From Heterocephalus glaber (taxonomy: Eukaryota > Chordata > Mammalia > Rodentia > Bathyergidae), in assembly GCF_000247695.1 (NCBI RefSeq), contig NW_004624732.1, positions 15,120,524 to 15,184,523 on the forward strand: a stretch of DNA of 64,000 nt, given 5' to 3'. How positions within the stretch are numbered: position 1 is the stretch's first letter; each line of letters starts with the position of its first letter. Below, piece by piece: positions 21,583-33,593 of the stretch. Under the pieces are notes generated by a model that was not told the origin of the DNA, searched no databases, and saw only the letters and a list, made by a program, of their open reading frames with translations. The position numbers and the translations under genes were made by a program.

Positions 21583-23245
21583 GAAATTTTACAGTGAAGA
21601 AAGAAAATGAAAGACTTCCAATGCTCATGGATTGACAGAATTAATCGTCAAAACAGCCATATTACCAAAAGCGATGTACCGATTCAATGCAACACCAATC
21701 AAAATACCAATGACAGTCTTCACAGAACTAGAAAAAAAATCCTAAAATTTATATGAACACACGAAATAGCCACTGCAATCCTAAGCCGAAAGATCAAGGC
21801 TAAAGGCATCACAATACCCAATTTCAAATTATACTACAAAGCCATAGTAATAAAAACAGGATCATACTGGCACAAAAACAGACATATTGACTAATGGAAT
21901 AGAATAAAGGACACAGAAACAAGCCCACTCAACTACAGTCATCCAATTCTGGACAAAGGAACCAAAATATTCATTGGAGAAAAGATAACCTCTTTAATAA
22001 ATGGTGTTGGGAAAACTAGATATCCCTTTCCAGAAGATTAAAACTAGATCCTGTTCTCTCACCCTATACAAAAATCAGTATGAAATGAAACATTGAAACT
22101 TCTAAAAGAAAACAAGGGAAACACTTGAAGCCAAAGGCACAGGCAAAGACTTTCTTCCTCAACAGGACTCCAATAATAGCACAGGAAATAACAGCAACAA
22201 AGAAAACTACATTAAATTAAAATGTTTCCACACAGCAAGGGAAATAAAAGGGTGAAGAGACAGTCTACAGAATGGGAGAAAAGCTTTCCCAGCTACTCTT
22301 CTGACAGAGGATTAATATCTAGATTATACAAAGAACTCAAAAAAACACCAAAAATCAAATAGCCAATCAACAATCAGGCAACCAAATTAAACAGGCTCTT
22401 CTCAAAAGAAGTACAAATGGCCAGTAAGAATAAGAAAAAATTTCAACATCTTTAGGAATTAGGAAAATGCAAATCAAAACTACAGTGATATTTTATCCCA
22501 CCTAGTCAGAATGGCTGTCATCAAGAACACAAAAAACAATGCTGGTGAGGATGCAGTAGAAAAAGGAAGCCTCCTCTAAACTGCTGGTGGAAATATGAAT
22601 TAGTGCAGCCACTACGGAAGTCAAGTTCCTCAAAGAAATAAAAATAAAAAAGGAGCTAGTACCATTTGATTTGATCCAGCTATATCATTCTGTGGTACAC
22701 AGTGAAAGCAGTTAAAGACAGCATACTATTAGGATACCACCATACCCATGTTTATTGCAGCACAATTAGCCAAGATACAGAACCAACCAACATGCCCATT
22801 AACAGAAGAAAGGATAAAGAAAATGGGATATATAGATATAGACAGTTTGGCAGATCCCAGTATTACTCAGCCACAAGGAAGAACGGTCTACCATTTGCAA
22901 GAAATAAATATATCTAGAAACCATCATGTTGACCAAAATAAGCCAGACTCGGAAAGACAAATATCACACATTCTCCCTAATATGTGGAATCTAAAAAAGA
23001 TGGTAAGTAGAGGAAGGACTATTATTAGACAAGAAAAATAAAAGAGAGGTAGAGAAATGTAAAGGAAGGTAGTGGGTAAATGGACATGAGCAAAATATTA
23101 TATACATTAAACCCCCCTCAAAATGTGAAATTAGGGCCAGGGATTTAGCTCAGTGGTTCTGCCACCTGCCTCGCAAGCGCAAGGTCCCAAATTCCATAGC
23201 CGGTACCAAAAAAAAAAAAAAAAAAGTGAAATTAGCGGGGAGGAA
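21583..23245 (+). mobile_element. LINE-1 3' end (5'-truncated, decayed)
   Basis: ORF2 tail text is readable in sense, for example 'atcaaaataccaatgacag', 'ttcacagaactagaaaaaa' and 'caaattatactacaaagcc'. It is followed by the L1 3'UTR ('aatggctgtcatcaagaaca', 'tattactcagccacaagg', 'attctccctaatatgtgga'). Many stops and frameshifts mean no functional ORF2. An ID SINE interrupts the 3' end at 23134. Confidence 0.9.
23134..23225 (+). mobile_element. ID-like tRNA SINE inside LINE-1
   Basis: GGGCCAGGGATTTAGCTCAG start and 17-A tail. Duplication GTGAAATTAG on both sides. Confidence 0.95.
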
Positions 23246-23939
23246 GGGGTCCAGGGTGAGGGTGAAAAGATGGAAATATGATACGTGAACATAAGGATCT
23301 GCCAGAATGAAACCCATTCATCTGTATAAGCAGTGAAAGGAATGAGGGGAAAAACTCGGGAGAAAAGGACTTTCCAAAAGTTATAAGAACGATGGAAATA
23401 CTGTGTTCAAGGTAGTAGTTTAAAGGAGACAGCTTATTATGTATTTTACTAAATTTTATTTAAAAAAGATTAAGCTCATCTTTAAAATAAAAACTGCATC
23501 AGGCCAAAAGGGATAAGGGAACTCTGTATTCTCTGTTCAATTTTGCTATGAACCTAAGACTGCTCTATAAACCTATTTTTAAATTTTAAAAATTTTTAAA
23601 TATCCATAAAATGTTCATCCATTTACTTGTTTAGTGCCTGCCATCCCCAGTGAGAACGCAGCCCTATGCAAGCAAAGCACATGCCCTTGATCATGTTGTC
23701 TGTGGTATCTCCAGCATAAATAACACTGTCTGCTGTAAAAACGCAACTACCTGATCACCTTCCAAAACACACATGTATCTCAGACACTCAAGGTTAGCAA
23801 ACTGCATTATAAAAACAAAATTTTTAAAAACTTCAAATTTTCACCTTACCTGACTCAGAATATTCATAACCAAGCAGTCTAATATACAGAATTACTAACT
23901 CACATCCTTAGCCTCTGCAATAAATTTCATGTAGAAAGC

Positions 23940-24070
23940 ATGAGGCCAGAGGATCTCTCATTCAAGCCCAGCCCAGGCAACTTAGCACCATCCTGTCTCA
24001 AAAATAAAAAATAAAAAGGACTAGTAATGTAGCTCAATGAGAAAGCTCTGGGTTCAATCCCCAATACAGT
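23940..24070 (+). mobile_element. B1-dID composite SINE
   Basis: B1 3' half ('caagcccagcccaggcaac', 'tcctgtctcaaaaat') then ID half ('gtagctcaatgagaaagc', 'gggttcaatccccaatac'). Confidence 0.75.
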
Positions 24071-24109
24071 AAACAAACTGGCAACATCAGTGATTAAAAC
24101 ACTGATTGA

Positions 24110-24198
24110 AGGGATGGAGATTTAGCTCAGCGGCACTACGCCTACCTTGCAAGCTCAAAGTCCTGCGTTCAATACCCAGTACCAGGGGGAAAAAAAAA
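24110..24198 (+). mobile_element. ID-like tRNA SINE
   Basis: Diverged copy: GGGATGGAGATTTAGCTCAG start, GTTCAATACCCAGTACC end, A tail; AACACTGA flanks both sides. Confidence 0.87.
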
Positions 24199-25269
24199 GA
24201 ACACTGAAGAACTGTCCAACTGTTTTAGTTTTCTAAACAAAAGCCAAATTTGCCATGTCATCTACAACTACAGTTAAGTGATAAGTCTCAATCAGAACCT
24301 TCCAGTGATAAGGTTCTACTCTACCTGTGCTGTACAATATGGTAGCTACTTGCCAAAAATGAGTATGATCATCTAAAACAGGTGGCCAAATTCTTTGTTA
24401 AACCTCAATTCAGTTGCATGTGGCCAGGATTACTGTAGTGTAGTGGACAGTACAGGCATACAGCCGAGAGTGAACAAGGATAGGAAAGTGTAACAAGTAA
24501 GCAGGAAGATCAATTTTGTGTTTCCCCAGAGTTTAGGAGCCCACACATTGCCTAATACGGACCCCTGCTGCTCCGCACTGACTGGAACCCATTCTTGAGA
24601 GACCTGCAGCATCAGAACTGTGGAGACCCTCAAGGAAGTCATTACTTCCCTGGTTCAATCATCATCTCCCAAGAAGTAAATACTTCTCAAATTTAGTTCT
24701 CTGTTCTGTACCAGAATCTAATTTTATATTCTTCACTGAATTCAAGAAAAGCAAAGCACTGTGCAAAGGCCACAAAGAGAGAAAGAGGAGGAAAGAAAAA
24801 AAGTCCCTCTTCTGAGTTTACAACCCAGAAGAAGTGCTGTCCAACAAAATTTCCTGCAAAGATGGAAATATGTCTGGACTATCCAAATATGGCAAATAAA
24901 TTTTTATTTTAAACAATCCCATGTAAATTAATACCTGTTGCTGTGGACAGCACAGGCCTATAAGGAGTAACACAAAAAGCATGAATAATACAGGGCAATT
25001 AGCATGAAATGCCACAGGAGAATAGTGAAGGTTAAGTGCAGAGAGCAAAAATGCAATTGGAGAGGGAGGGCGAAGCATTTCCAATAACTTACTGATTAGC
25101 TGCAGAAATGAGAAAACTCAAAACGCATTTTAGGAATACTGGACAACTGGACTTATTTGAAACTTAGGCTATGGATAGGAATACACAACAAACGATGATG
25201 AAACATGAATTAGGTAACAACCAGGGGAACATGTGGGCTGAGCAGGAGCTGTCAGATGAGCAACAAAGC

Positions 25270-25425
25270 TCACTAAACAGATACCGTACAATTCCACTCC
25301 TAGGTATACTCCCAGGAAAAATTCAATGTGTATTTCACCCAACAATGTACTTTAATGTTTATTTTGCACTACTTGTGACAGTGGAAAACTTCAAACAATC
25401 CCAATGAAACAAAACACCAGGAGAC
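25270..25425 (+). mobile_element. Old LINE-1 3' fragment
   Basis: The text 'caattccactcctaggtata', 'ctcccaggaaaaattc' and 'gtttattttgcactacttgt' follows the order of L1M 3' sequences. Confidence 0.6.
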
Positions 25426-25676
25426 TCCTTTCATTCAACCTGACTTGCACTCTAGATCACTAATTAGTACAATGTATTCTAAATTTTCCACTAAACAGTA
25501 TAATAACCACACTTGAATTCTAAATACCCTAAATTCCAAACTATCTATATTTCCTGAAAGCAATTTTATTTCTCCAGAGGCAAGTAAGCAATTTAAAAAT
25601 TTTAATGAACTTAAAATTACAGGACTGATGTGGAAAAAAGTTGCAGGTTCCTCTCCAACTTGATAAAAAGCCTTGC

Positions 25677-25695
25677 TTTTTTTTTTTTTTTTTTT
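25677..25695. repeat. T homopolymer
   Basis: Run of about 19 T. Confidence 0.9.
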
Positions 25696-26892
25696 AAGAA
25701 AACCAGTAACCTAACAGACATATCTGTCTGTGAGCAAAGACAGTACTAAGCTCCTTAAGTTATGGTTCAAATGAGGAGAGATTTCCCTAAGACTGAGCTC
25801 GAGGACAGGGAAATACCTGTTCAGCACCATTTCCCTGAACTTCACACAGTGCTTGGCAGAGTGAACACCTTGTATCTGTGTGTAAACAGCTGAAGAGCTA
25901 TCCAACAAAATATGATTTTTCATAACAAGAAATATTAACAAGACATACACTTAAATCTAATTCAGAATTACTGAAACATCTGTTTATTGATTAGAAGACT
26001 TGAAACCTGAACCACTGATGAACTTCAACATCAAGAGTCAAACTAGTTACATTATGTGCATCCTTGTATGACAAATGAGTTACTCTGTTATCACTTAAGA
26101 TGCACTACTACAAAGACCAAATGGAGCCATACCTGTAACCCTCAGTTTACAAGTATAGACAAGAAGTTAGAGGAATTGCTACAAAGCAAACAAATGAAAA
26201 AGAAAGGGCGTTCTAGAGTATAAATGACCTGGTTTCTTCAAGTCAATGGTCTCAAAGAAAGGTTGGTCAGAGGAGGAAATTCTAAATTAAAACAGATTTG
26301 GACCCAAAGGCAGTAAGTGGATGTTTTCTAGATTCTAATTTACCTGGAAAAAAATTGTAAAAAACACAATTTTTTAAAAATGATGCATGGGACAAATTGA
26401 ATATGGGCTGGGTATCAGATGACACTAAACAATTAAGTCTGTTATGTAATAATACTACTGTGGTTATAGATAAATGTATAGTTTTTAGAGATGCATACTA
26501 AACTACATACGGACAAAATAATGTATTTCTACAAAAAAGGGCAAATACAACAAAATGCTAATGATCTTTACATCAATATGTTGGGAATATGGATGTACAC
26601 TGAATTACTATATTTTTTAACTTACATAACAAAAAAGTAAAGGAAAAAAACCCACCCTTAACAATCTACCTAGGATTCTAGTGCCACTAGTCGCCCAGCA
26701 ACCACTAATTTCCTACTCTGATTTGGTATGGACCAAAGATCCTAATCCCAAAGCTGGATCCAGAGAGTACCACTTTTCAAGTTTCGTGTTTGAAATGACT
26801 CAACTGCTGGAATTCCTAGGGATGGTTTGATACCTGCATCAAAATAAATCTCATATTTACCTTTAAAAAGATAATGGCAAAAACTCAATTTT

Positions 26893-26984
26893 ACTTATTT
26901 ATTTTTGGGGAGTACCAGGGATTAAACTCGGGACCTTGCGTTTGCGAGGCAGGTGGCAGAACCACTGAGCTAAATCCCCGGCCC
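26893..26984 (-). mobile_element. ID-like tRNA SINE
   Basis: Reverse copy, AGTACCAGGGATTAAACTC to CTAAATCCCCGGCCC. Target duplication AAAAACTCAATTTTA on both sides. Confidence 0.94.
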
Positions 26985-27063
26985 AAAAAACTCAATTTTA
27001 AAATCCAATAAAATCAGAAGTAAAAAAATAAAAACTAAAAAAAAATAAAATCAGAAGTATATT

Positions 27064-27094
27064 GTGCTCGCTTTGGCAGCACATATACTAAAAT
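27064..27094 (+). pseudogene. Truncated U6 snRNA fragment
   Basis: GTGCTCGCTTTGGCAGCACA followed by TATACTAAAAT is the first ~31 nt of U6 with one change (C to T in the stem loop, at 27074). The rest of U6 is absent. The 11-bp motif AAAATCAGAAG occurs just before (27047-27057) and overlapping its end (27090-27100), suggesting a target duplication around a short retro-inserted fragment. It cannot function as a snRNA. Confidence 0.88.
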
Positions 27095-28329
27095 CAGAAG
27101 CTTATCTTTAAAATGAAACTAATTACTGTACTATCTCTAGTTTTAAAATCGACCTCGATCTAAACAAAGTTCCCACACAAAATAGTAATTATAAAATTTT
27201 AAGGTCTAATATTTTAGTATTTCATATCAGCAACCTTAATTTCAAGAGGCTTAAATTCTCTCCAGTGACACCAATACACAAGATACAATACCCTTTAAAA
27301 CATGTAACAGAAGTTCTCCACTCTCCAAACTCAATTTCCACAACCAATCTTTGCAATCAGACAGATTTCAAGAAGAAAGACATAGCGTGGAACACATACA
27401 CCAGACAAGCATTTACTCTATTATGCTGGTATACTGTAATTTTAAAAATTGTTCTCACCTGATCCAGGAAAAGACACTGGCTATACTGTATACTGTATAC
27501 AAGTTGCGAAGACAAAAATTTCCCTTTGAATTACAGAACCTACAGAAACTTAAAAAAAAAAACCTTAAAATCCACTTCAGATTTTCTTTTCCAATTCTAA
27601 TCTTCTACCTCTGTGATAATTACGCTGTCCATAGCATTTTCCAAGGTTTGGAATTCAAGTAATTTTGGCGTTACTATTCTACCTCACCTTAAAATGAAAA
27701 TGGGCTGAAAGGTAGTCGAAGGTGCTTCATTCTTCCTGGGCTCCCGGCACTTGCCTTACACAGAGCCTTAATCCTCCCACTACTCTGAAGGCAGGATAAA
27801 GAATGGGAAACTGATTGCTAGGGCATTTCTCCGGACTGCTGCACAGTGAAAACAGTAGAATCCGAAGCTGGCAGACTCCAACTAAAAAGCCTGCAGTACC
27901 TTCTCAAAAACTTAACTTTCATTTAGTAACACAAGTATTTTTAACTCATAAAGCTTCCTTGCATGCCAAGATACTCCAAATTGTTGCATAAATTAACATC
28001 ACACACTTTACCAAAGTACGCCTGCTTTATAAAAACTTAAGAGAAACTAAGTCTTTCACAGTTACCACCACAGCAGCTTCAGAAAACTAGTCTTAGATTT
28101 CGTAAGTCTTAGCTGTCAAAACAAAAACAATTCATTCTCCTTTAAAGTGTCTCTACAACTACCAAAACCAAAACTTTGTATTTAACCGGAAATCACTCAG
28201 CATGATATTTGATAAAGTAATCTCAAATTACACAAGGATAACTGGGGAGTTTAAGGAACTATAAAACCTTTCCATTTTAAAGCCTACTGCCCAAACACTT
28301 CAAAATGCACGTGCAACTTTAATAAACAT

Positions 28330-29520
28330 TAACTTTTACAATCCATCAGGTGCATGTTCGCACGTTCTATAAGAGGAACGCCCCGTTCGCCGACATGTCG
28401 TAAAGGTGCACTTTCTTTTTTGCAAAATGTGCGCGAAACGTTCTGAGTACCTTACAAGCCTACCTAGACCGTGCCTTTCTGAGCAGGAGGGAGGACATTC
28501 GGTCTGCACAAGGCAAACGGAACGCGACTCTGTGGACAAATGAGTGGCCGCTATAGGTTCGAAACGAAGGCACCCTCGGGGATCTGAGCGCAGTGGCAGG
28601 AGCGACACTGCTGCGCCTGTCCCTAGCTCCGCGGCTACGACCTCGAAGTGCAGAGGCCAGGGGCCCTCCCGGGCCACAGCCCGGCCGCAGCCCGCCCCGG
28701 CTGCCCCGCCCAGCAACCCCAGTCAGCCGCGCAGCCCCAGGACAAAGCGCCGGCCCGCCCTGCCCAGCGCCCCGGGCCCGACCTTGGCGCCGCCACACAA
28801 AGCACCGCACTTCCGGCAGGGCGCCCCGCCCCCACTTACCGCCGCTCCAGGCGGCCTGGGCCTCGGGCACCGGCGCGCGCCGGCCCGGGTGGGCTCGGCC
28901 GTGGGGTGAGGTGAGGGGCGAGCGCTGTGGAGGCCGATCCCAGCTGCGGCTGAGGCCCGGGCCCGTGTCCCCGCCGCCTCCCAGGCGCAGCAATCCCCCT
29001 CGTCCGCTCGGCCCGGCCCGGCCCGCCTCTCCACAACCCGCGCTCCCGCCGACGCTGCGCCACTGCCGGGCGGTCCACCTCACTTCCGCCGGGCACTGCG
29101 GCGGGCGCGGGCACGTACGCAGCGTGCGCGTCCCCGTGAGGATGCTCCTGGTGCCTAGGGCGCCGTCCTCGACTGAGCCGAGCCCTGGTGAAAAGGGCGC
29201 CGGGAAGCTTTTAGAGGCGCCGTACCGCAGGCCTCCCCGAGCCCACTCCTGGAGTGGAGGACCGGCGGCCCCGGAGCCTGGCTTCCTTCACGGCCCAGTG
29301 GGCGGGTGCAGGTCGGCAGGGAGCGCTCGCCGGCTGCAAGGCTGGGGTGTGAGCCTCGAGAAGGCAGAGTCTCGGGAGCCCTGGCTGCGGTCCCGTGGAC
29401 CTGCTGCCCCACTCCACACTGTCTGTCCGGGCCGCCCTGAGGTCTGCATGGGCCTGCGCTCCAGTCTCCCTAGCCGCGCCCGGGTGACTCTCGTTGGCGT
29501 CTTGCAGCTTTCAATGCGGG
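28330..29520. promoter_or_regulatory. FAM168B: CpG island and promoter of FAM168B
   Basis: GC content and CpG density rise sharply from about 28.48 kb to 29.5 kb. ETS-like CTTCCGG sites lie at 28810 and near 29093 (ACTTCCGCC), GC boxes are frequent, and no TATA box is evident. A good minus-strand splice donor (GCGGCG|GTAAGT) at 28839-28834 fits the end of a noncoding first exon. Transcription therefore starts somewhere at 28.9-29.15 kb and runs leftward. Confidence 0.8.
28840..29100 (-). other. FAM168B: FAM168B noncoding first exon (inferred)
   Basis: The lower boundary is set by the donor GCGGCG|GTAAGTGG on the minus strand (GT at 28839-28838). The upper boundary, the transcription start, is only estimated from the CpG island. 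No coding start is expected because the first FAM168B codon is at 20607. Confidence 0.55.
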
Positions 29521-29890
29521 TTAAAACACGGATCGCATATCCCTTATCCGAAATATTTGGGCCCAGAAGTGTTTTGGAATTTGAATCTTATTTAGCGATT
29601 TTTGCATATACATAGTAAGATACCTTGGGGATGAGACCCAAGTTTAAAACAAAATAAATTTGTTTCATGTACACATAACCTGAAGGTGATTTTTATACAA
29701 TTTTTTTAATTTTGTGCTTGGAATAGTTTTATGGTGTGGAGTTTTCCACTTCTGTCGTCATGATGTTGCTCAAAAAACTCCACAGAGTTTGGAGCATCTT
29801 GGATTTAGGATTTGGAGATTAGAATGCTCAACCTATAGAGTACTGTAAATGTTGATGCCCTTGAATAAATTTAGGACATTACACGTTGTG

Positions 29891-29975
29891 GTTTTTTTGG
29901 TATCGGGAGTCAAACTTGGGACCTTGCGCTTGCAAGATAGGCGGCAGAAAAACCACTGAGCTAAAACCCCGGCCC
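29891..29975 (-). mobile_element. ID-like tRNA SINE
   Basis: Reverse copy GGTATCGGGAGTCAAACTTG to AAACCCCGGCCC. Flanks TAGGACATTACAC and TAGGACACTACAC form a duplication with one difference. Confidence 0.92.
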
Positions 29976-30184
29976 TAGGACACTACACTTTTAAACATTT
30001 TCATTGTTATACCGAAACCAGGGTGAGTTGATAGCCACTGTTTTCCATCTCAGAAATATGTAAGTCTGCAACAGTACAAAATTCTGTCATTCCTTTTTTC
30101 CTTGAACACCCATCTCCATTCCACCGGTCCCGCAGAATTTTATTCTTATATTTGAATGTTGAAAGCCTTTTAAAAACGTATTTT

Positions 30185-30281
30185 TATTTATTTATTTATT
30201 TATTTTTTGGTACCGGGGATTGAACTCCGGTCCTTGCACTTGCAGACCAGGCGGCGGAACCACTGAGCTAAATCCCCGGCC
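30185..30281 (-). mobile_element. ID-like tRNA SINE with (TTTA)n tail
   Basis: Reverse copy with an expanded (ATTT)n tail at 30185-30206. Flanks TAAAAACGTATTTTTA and TAAAAATGTATTTTTA. Confidence 0.92.
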
Positions 30282-30903
30282 TTAAAAATGTATTTTTAAA
30301 AATTATCAGTCTTGGTATAATAATTAGAAAATGCTGCAGTATCGCCAAGTCCCCAGATCTGTGTCTTCACACAACCTAAGCATTTCTGACTTAAGCATAA
30401 AGTCCAAAAAGGTGGGATGATTCTAAATCCTACCAAACAAGAGAACTGAGTATGAAGAAAACTTCAAAATGATAGACCAAAGAATCAAGAGCTATAATAT
30501 ATCTAAATAACATTATAGATATGGAAAAGATCCATTTTATGCAGGGTTATTTATAGGAAAAGTAAATATATTTGTTATATTTATAAATTTCATAATTTTA
30601 TGTTTATAGTTGTATTGATATATATGTTAATGTTTTTAAATTTTAATATTTATACCTAGCAATAAATTTTTATAAAAATTATGAAAGGGCACAAAAAACA
30701 CTTAAATATATGGAGGAAAAACATTACATTATGGATTAGTAGATTTAAAATCAGAAAGAGATCAATGTTCTTCAAATTCATTCATGAATTTAATAAAATT
30801 CCAATAAATTACCAATAATGAGTTTTATTGAGATAAGGTTATTCTAATTTATGTATGGAGGAAGTAAAGAAACATCAAAAGCAAGAATATCTGTGTGTGT
30901 GTG

Positions 30904-31165
30904 TGGTTTGGGTTGAACCCAGGGCCTCTCACTGAGCTGCATTCCCTGCCCTATTTTACTTTTTTTTTGGTACCAGGGATTGAACTCAGAACCTTGCACT
31001 TATGAGGCAGACGGCGGAACCACTGAGGTAAATCCCTGGCCCTCCCTGCCCTTTTTTTTAAGAAATGTTAAGACAGTGTCAACTGTCCAAGATTGGGCTA
31101 GAACTCGAGATCCTCCTGCCTCAGCCTCCAAGAGTGCCAGGATCACAGGCATGTGCTACCAGCAA
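30904..31165 (-). mobile_element. B1-dID composite SINE split by a younger SINE
   Basis: ID half 'gggttgaacccagggcctct' to 'gagctgcattccctgcc' and B1 half 'gctagaactcgagatcctcc' to 'aggcatgtgctacc' lie on either side of the ID SINE at 30961-31041. Confidence 0.8.
30961..31041 (-). mobile_element. ID-like tRNA SINE
   Basis: Reverse copy GGTACCAGGGATTGAACTC to GTAAATCCCTGGCC, flanked by TCCCTGCCCT on both sides. Confidence 0.93.
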
Positions 31166-31179
31166 CACTTTCAGCAGAA

Positions 31180-31960
31180 ATTAGATGAGGATGTGTGGAA
31201 TGAAATGAATTCACATTTATTCATTGCAGGATTGTTTATACAATAGTAGCAAAATGCTGGAAACAACCCTGGTGTCCATCAATAGGGAAATGATTGAATA
31301 AACTCTGGTTTTTTAATACTCTGTAACAAAAAAAAACAAAGAAAAAAGAAACGAAGAACCCTTCTATGTACCAAAATGGAATTGTCTACAAGGTAGACCA
31401 TTCAATGGAATGGAAAAAAACCCCAAAAGATAAGACTACATTAAAGAATATTATCTTTTTTAAAAGTAGAAATAAAAAATAGTTTTATTTACTTGCATTT
31501 AGAGAGTATTGTGATATTTACAAAAATATTGAAAAACTATCCAAAAACTAAAAGCAATGATTACTTGTGGTGAAGCTAGGGTAGAGGAGGATCTGGGCAG
31601 ATAAAACAGAGGATTGAAAAAGATAATTTTCATGTTTGTTTTCTTTAAATTTTGAACCATGTGAATGTATTACCAGTTTTAAAATTAAATTCAAAATAAA
31701 AATCTCATATATTTGTAATGGGAGTGCAAAATGGTGTAATCACTTTAGAAGAAGGCCTGGTCATTTCTTATAAAACTAAACATGTATCTGTCCTACCACC
31801 CTGTAAATTGTACTACAGAGAAATAAAATCTTTCATCTACGCAAAGACTTGTACAGAATATTCATAGCACTTCTATTGATAATAGCCCCAAACTGGAAGG
31901 TATCCATGCATCTATCATTAGGAAAACAGCTGAACAAATTCAGGGATGTGCTTAGGGTGT
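31180..31960 (+). mobile_element. Old LINE-1 3' fragments
   Basis: Two pieces show L1M-type 3' text: 'ttcattgcaggattgtttat' with 'ctggtgtccatcaataggg', and 'gaatattcatagcacttcta' with 'gccccaaactggaaggtatc'. The A-rich stretch 31326-31355 may mark the end of the first piece. Confidence 0.65.
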
Positions 31961-31990
31961 TTTCAGGGTATTTTCAAAACCTCAAGGACA

Positions 31991-32081
31991 GGCTGGGGAT
32001 TTAGCCCAGTGGTTTTGTCACCTGCTGTGCAAGCGCAAGGACCCAAGTTTGATCCCCAGTACAAAAGAAAAAAAAAAAAAA
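31991..32081 (+). mobile_element. ID-like tRNA SINE
   Basis: GGCTGGGGATTTAGCCCAG start, GTTTGATCCCCAGTAC end, A tail. CTCAAGGACA occurs on both sides. Confidence 0.94.
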
Positions 32082-32658
32082 GCTCAAGGACAAATTTCTA
32101 GGGATTCTAACAAAATTTCCAGATATTTTCCAAGCCATTTAACAAGCACAACCATACTTATAAATTTTCCTGTTGTTGGCGCTTTTATTTTTTAATCCCC
32201 CCCCCGCTTTAATTTCTTGCCTTTCCTGATGCCTTTGCTCTCTTGGGCCTCATGGAGTCATGACCATTTTTATAAATTATATTGTATAAACTTAATATTG
32301 AAACACAGGAATATATGCTCAAAACTCAGCCCTTTCTAGTTACTTTATTTGAATGTTACCTGTGTGCTAGGGCTGTCTGGGTCCTTTGCATCTGCCTGTG
32401 GACATGCTGCGCAGCTCTGTGCTGCTGCCTTCTTTTCTCTCCTCCCTGAGTGGTGTCACCTTGGAAACCTGAAATCAGCCATGGTAGAAACATTTACCCC
32501 CATAGAATGCATCATATAATACTAATCAGGGTTCTTAATTGTTGGTTTTCTAGACTCAAAAATGTAATGGAGAAAATATTAATAACGCAGGTTAAGTTTA
32601 AAAGTGAATGGTATCTGTTGGCATCATACTGTGAATAGCACAAAAATTATGATGTATT

Positions 32659-32850
32659 ATTTTGGGGCAATCTTAGGAATTGAACCCAGAGCCTTTGCAC
32701 TAAGCTATGCCCACCCATTATGTGTGTATATGTGTAAGTGTCCATGTGTGTATATGTTTCTTCTTGTTTTGAGATACTGTCTTGCTAAGTCACCATGTTG
32801 CCCAGGCTGGACTGAATTTGCAATCTCCTGCCTTGGCCTCTCACAGTGTT
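32659..32850 (-). mobile_element. B1-dID composite SINE
   Basis: ID half 'aggaattgaacccagagcc' then a (GTGTATAT)-type insert and a B1 half 'ttttgagatactgtcttgct' to 'cctgccttggcctctcac'. Confidence 0.75.
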
Positions 32851-32880
32851 TTTTTTTTTTATATTCAAAAGCTGAAACCC

Positions 32881-32973
32881 AGGGATAGAGGTATAACTCA
32901 GTGGGTGGACCACTTACCTAGCATAGCATGCACTTACCTAGCTTACATGATGCCCTGGCTTTGATCTCCAGCA
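32881..32973 (+). mobile_element. Older ID-type SINE
   Basis: GGGATAGAGGTATAACTCAGTGGG start, 'acttacctagcatagcatgc', box B 'ggctttgatctccagcac', then a (CACATA)n tail. Confidence 0.7.
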
Positions 32974-33040
32974 CACATACACATACACATACGCACACAT
33001 ACACACATACACACATGTGTGCACACATGCGCACACAAAA
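32970..33040. repeat. (ACACAT)n-type microsatellite
   Basis: Imperfect CACATA/CACACATG repeats that grew from the tail of the SINE just upstream. Confidence 0.9.
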
Positions 33041-33192
33041 TTTTTACCCAGTCCTCCAAATAAGTCATTCATGTCATTGACAGACAAGTGGAGTTTTAAC
33101 AGTTATTTCACTTTAATATTAGTAGTTGACATAAAGGAAGATATCAATCAATTGTATGGTCATCAGGTACTTGTATTTTAAAACTTATTACA

Positions 33193-33275
33193 GTGGACTG
33201 GTGATGTGGCCCAATAGTAGAGCATTTGCCTAATATGTGGAAAGTCCCGAGTTTGATCCCTGCCACTAGAAGAAA
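33193..33275 (+). mobile_element. Older ID-type SINE
   Basis: GGACTGGTGATGTGGCCCAATAG start, 'gagcatttgcctaatatgtg', 'gagtttgatccctgcc' end. About 40 bp after it, AGCTTATCAGATAGTGTAAAATTGCT is followed by a near-copy at 33335, a local ~55-bp tandem duplication. Confidence 0.7.
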
Positions 33276-33507
33276 AAAAAAGAAAAGAAAAAGCTTATCA
33301 GATAGTGTAAAATTGCTTTCAAAGTATTTTCACACTTATCAGATAGTATAAAATTGCTCTCAAGTATTTTCAAGCTGCACTATCTTCAGTATCCCCAGTA
33401 AGATATGAGTTCTAATAACTTCATGTTTGTCATACCTGATACAAACTTCTTAATTTTTGCCAATCATGTCAGTTTGAAATTGTATCTCACAGTTGTTTCA
33501 GTTTCCT

Positions 33508-33593
33508 TTTTTTTTTTCTTGTGCCGGGGATCAAACTCGAGTCCTTGTTCTTGCGCAGCAGGCAACGAAACCACTGAACTAAATCCCCGGCAC
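33508..33593 (-). mobile_element. ID-like tRNA SINE
   Basis: Reverse copy GTGCCGGGGATCAAACTC to CTAAATCCCCGGCAC. Flanks TCAGTTTCC and TCAATTTCC. Confidence 0.9.

Larger units (their letters stand above)
20619..28839 (-). other. FAM168B: FAM168B first intron
   Basis: About 8.2 kb between the CpG-island first exon and the start-codon exon. It holds a LINE-1 3' end, an LTR tail, three ID SINEs, a B1 and a U6 fragment. I recognise nothing in about 24.2-25.2, 25.5-26.8 and 27.1-28.3 kb. Confidence 0.8.

Noticed and set aside
28593..29615. 340-codon plus-strand open frame through the FAM168B CpG island
   Set aside because: High GC removes stop codons. The frame is rich in Pro, Arg, Ala and Gly, overlaps other long frames on both strands and resembles no family. 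It is promoter DNA.
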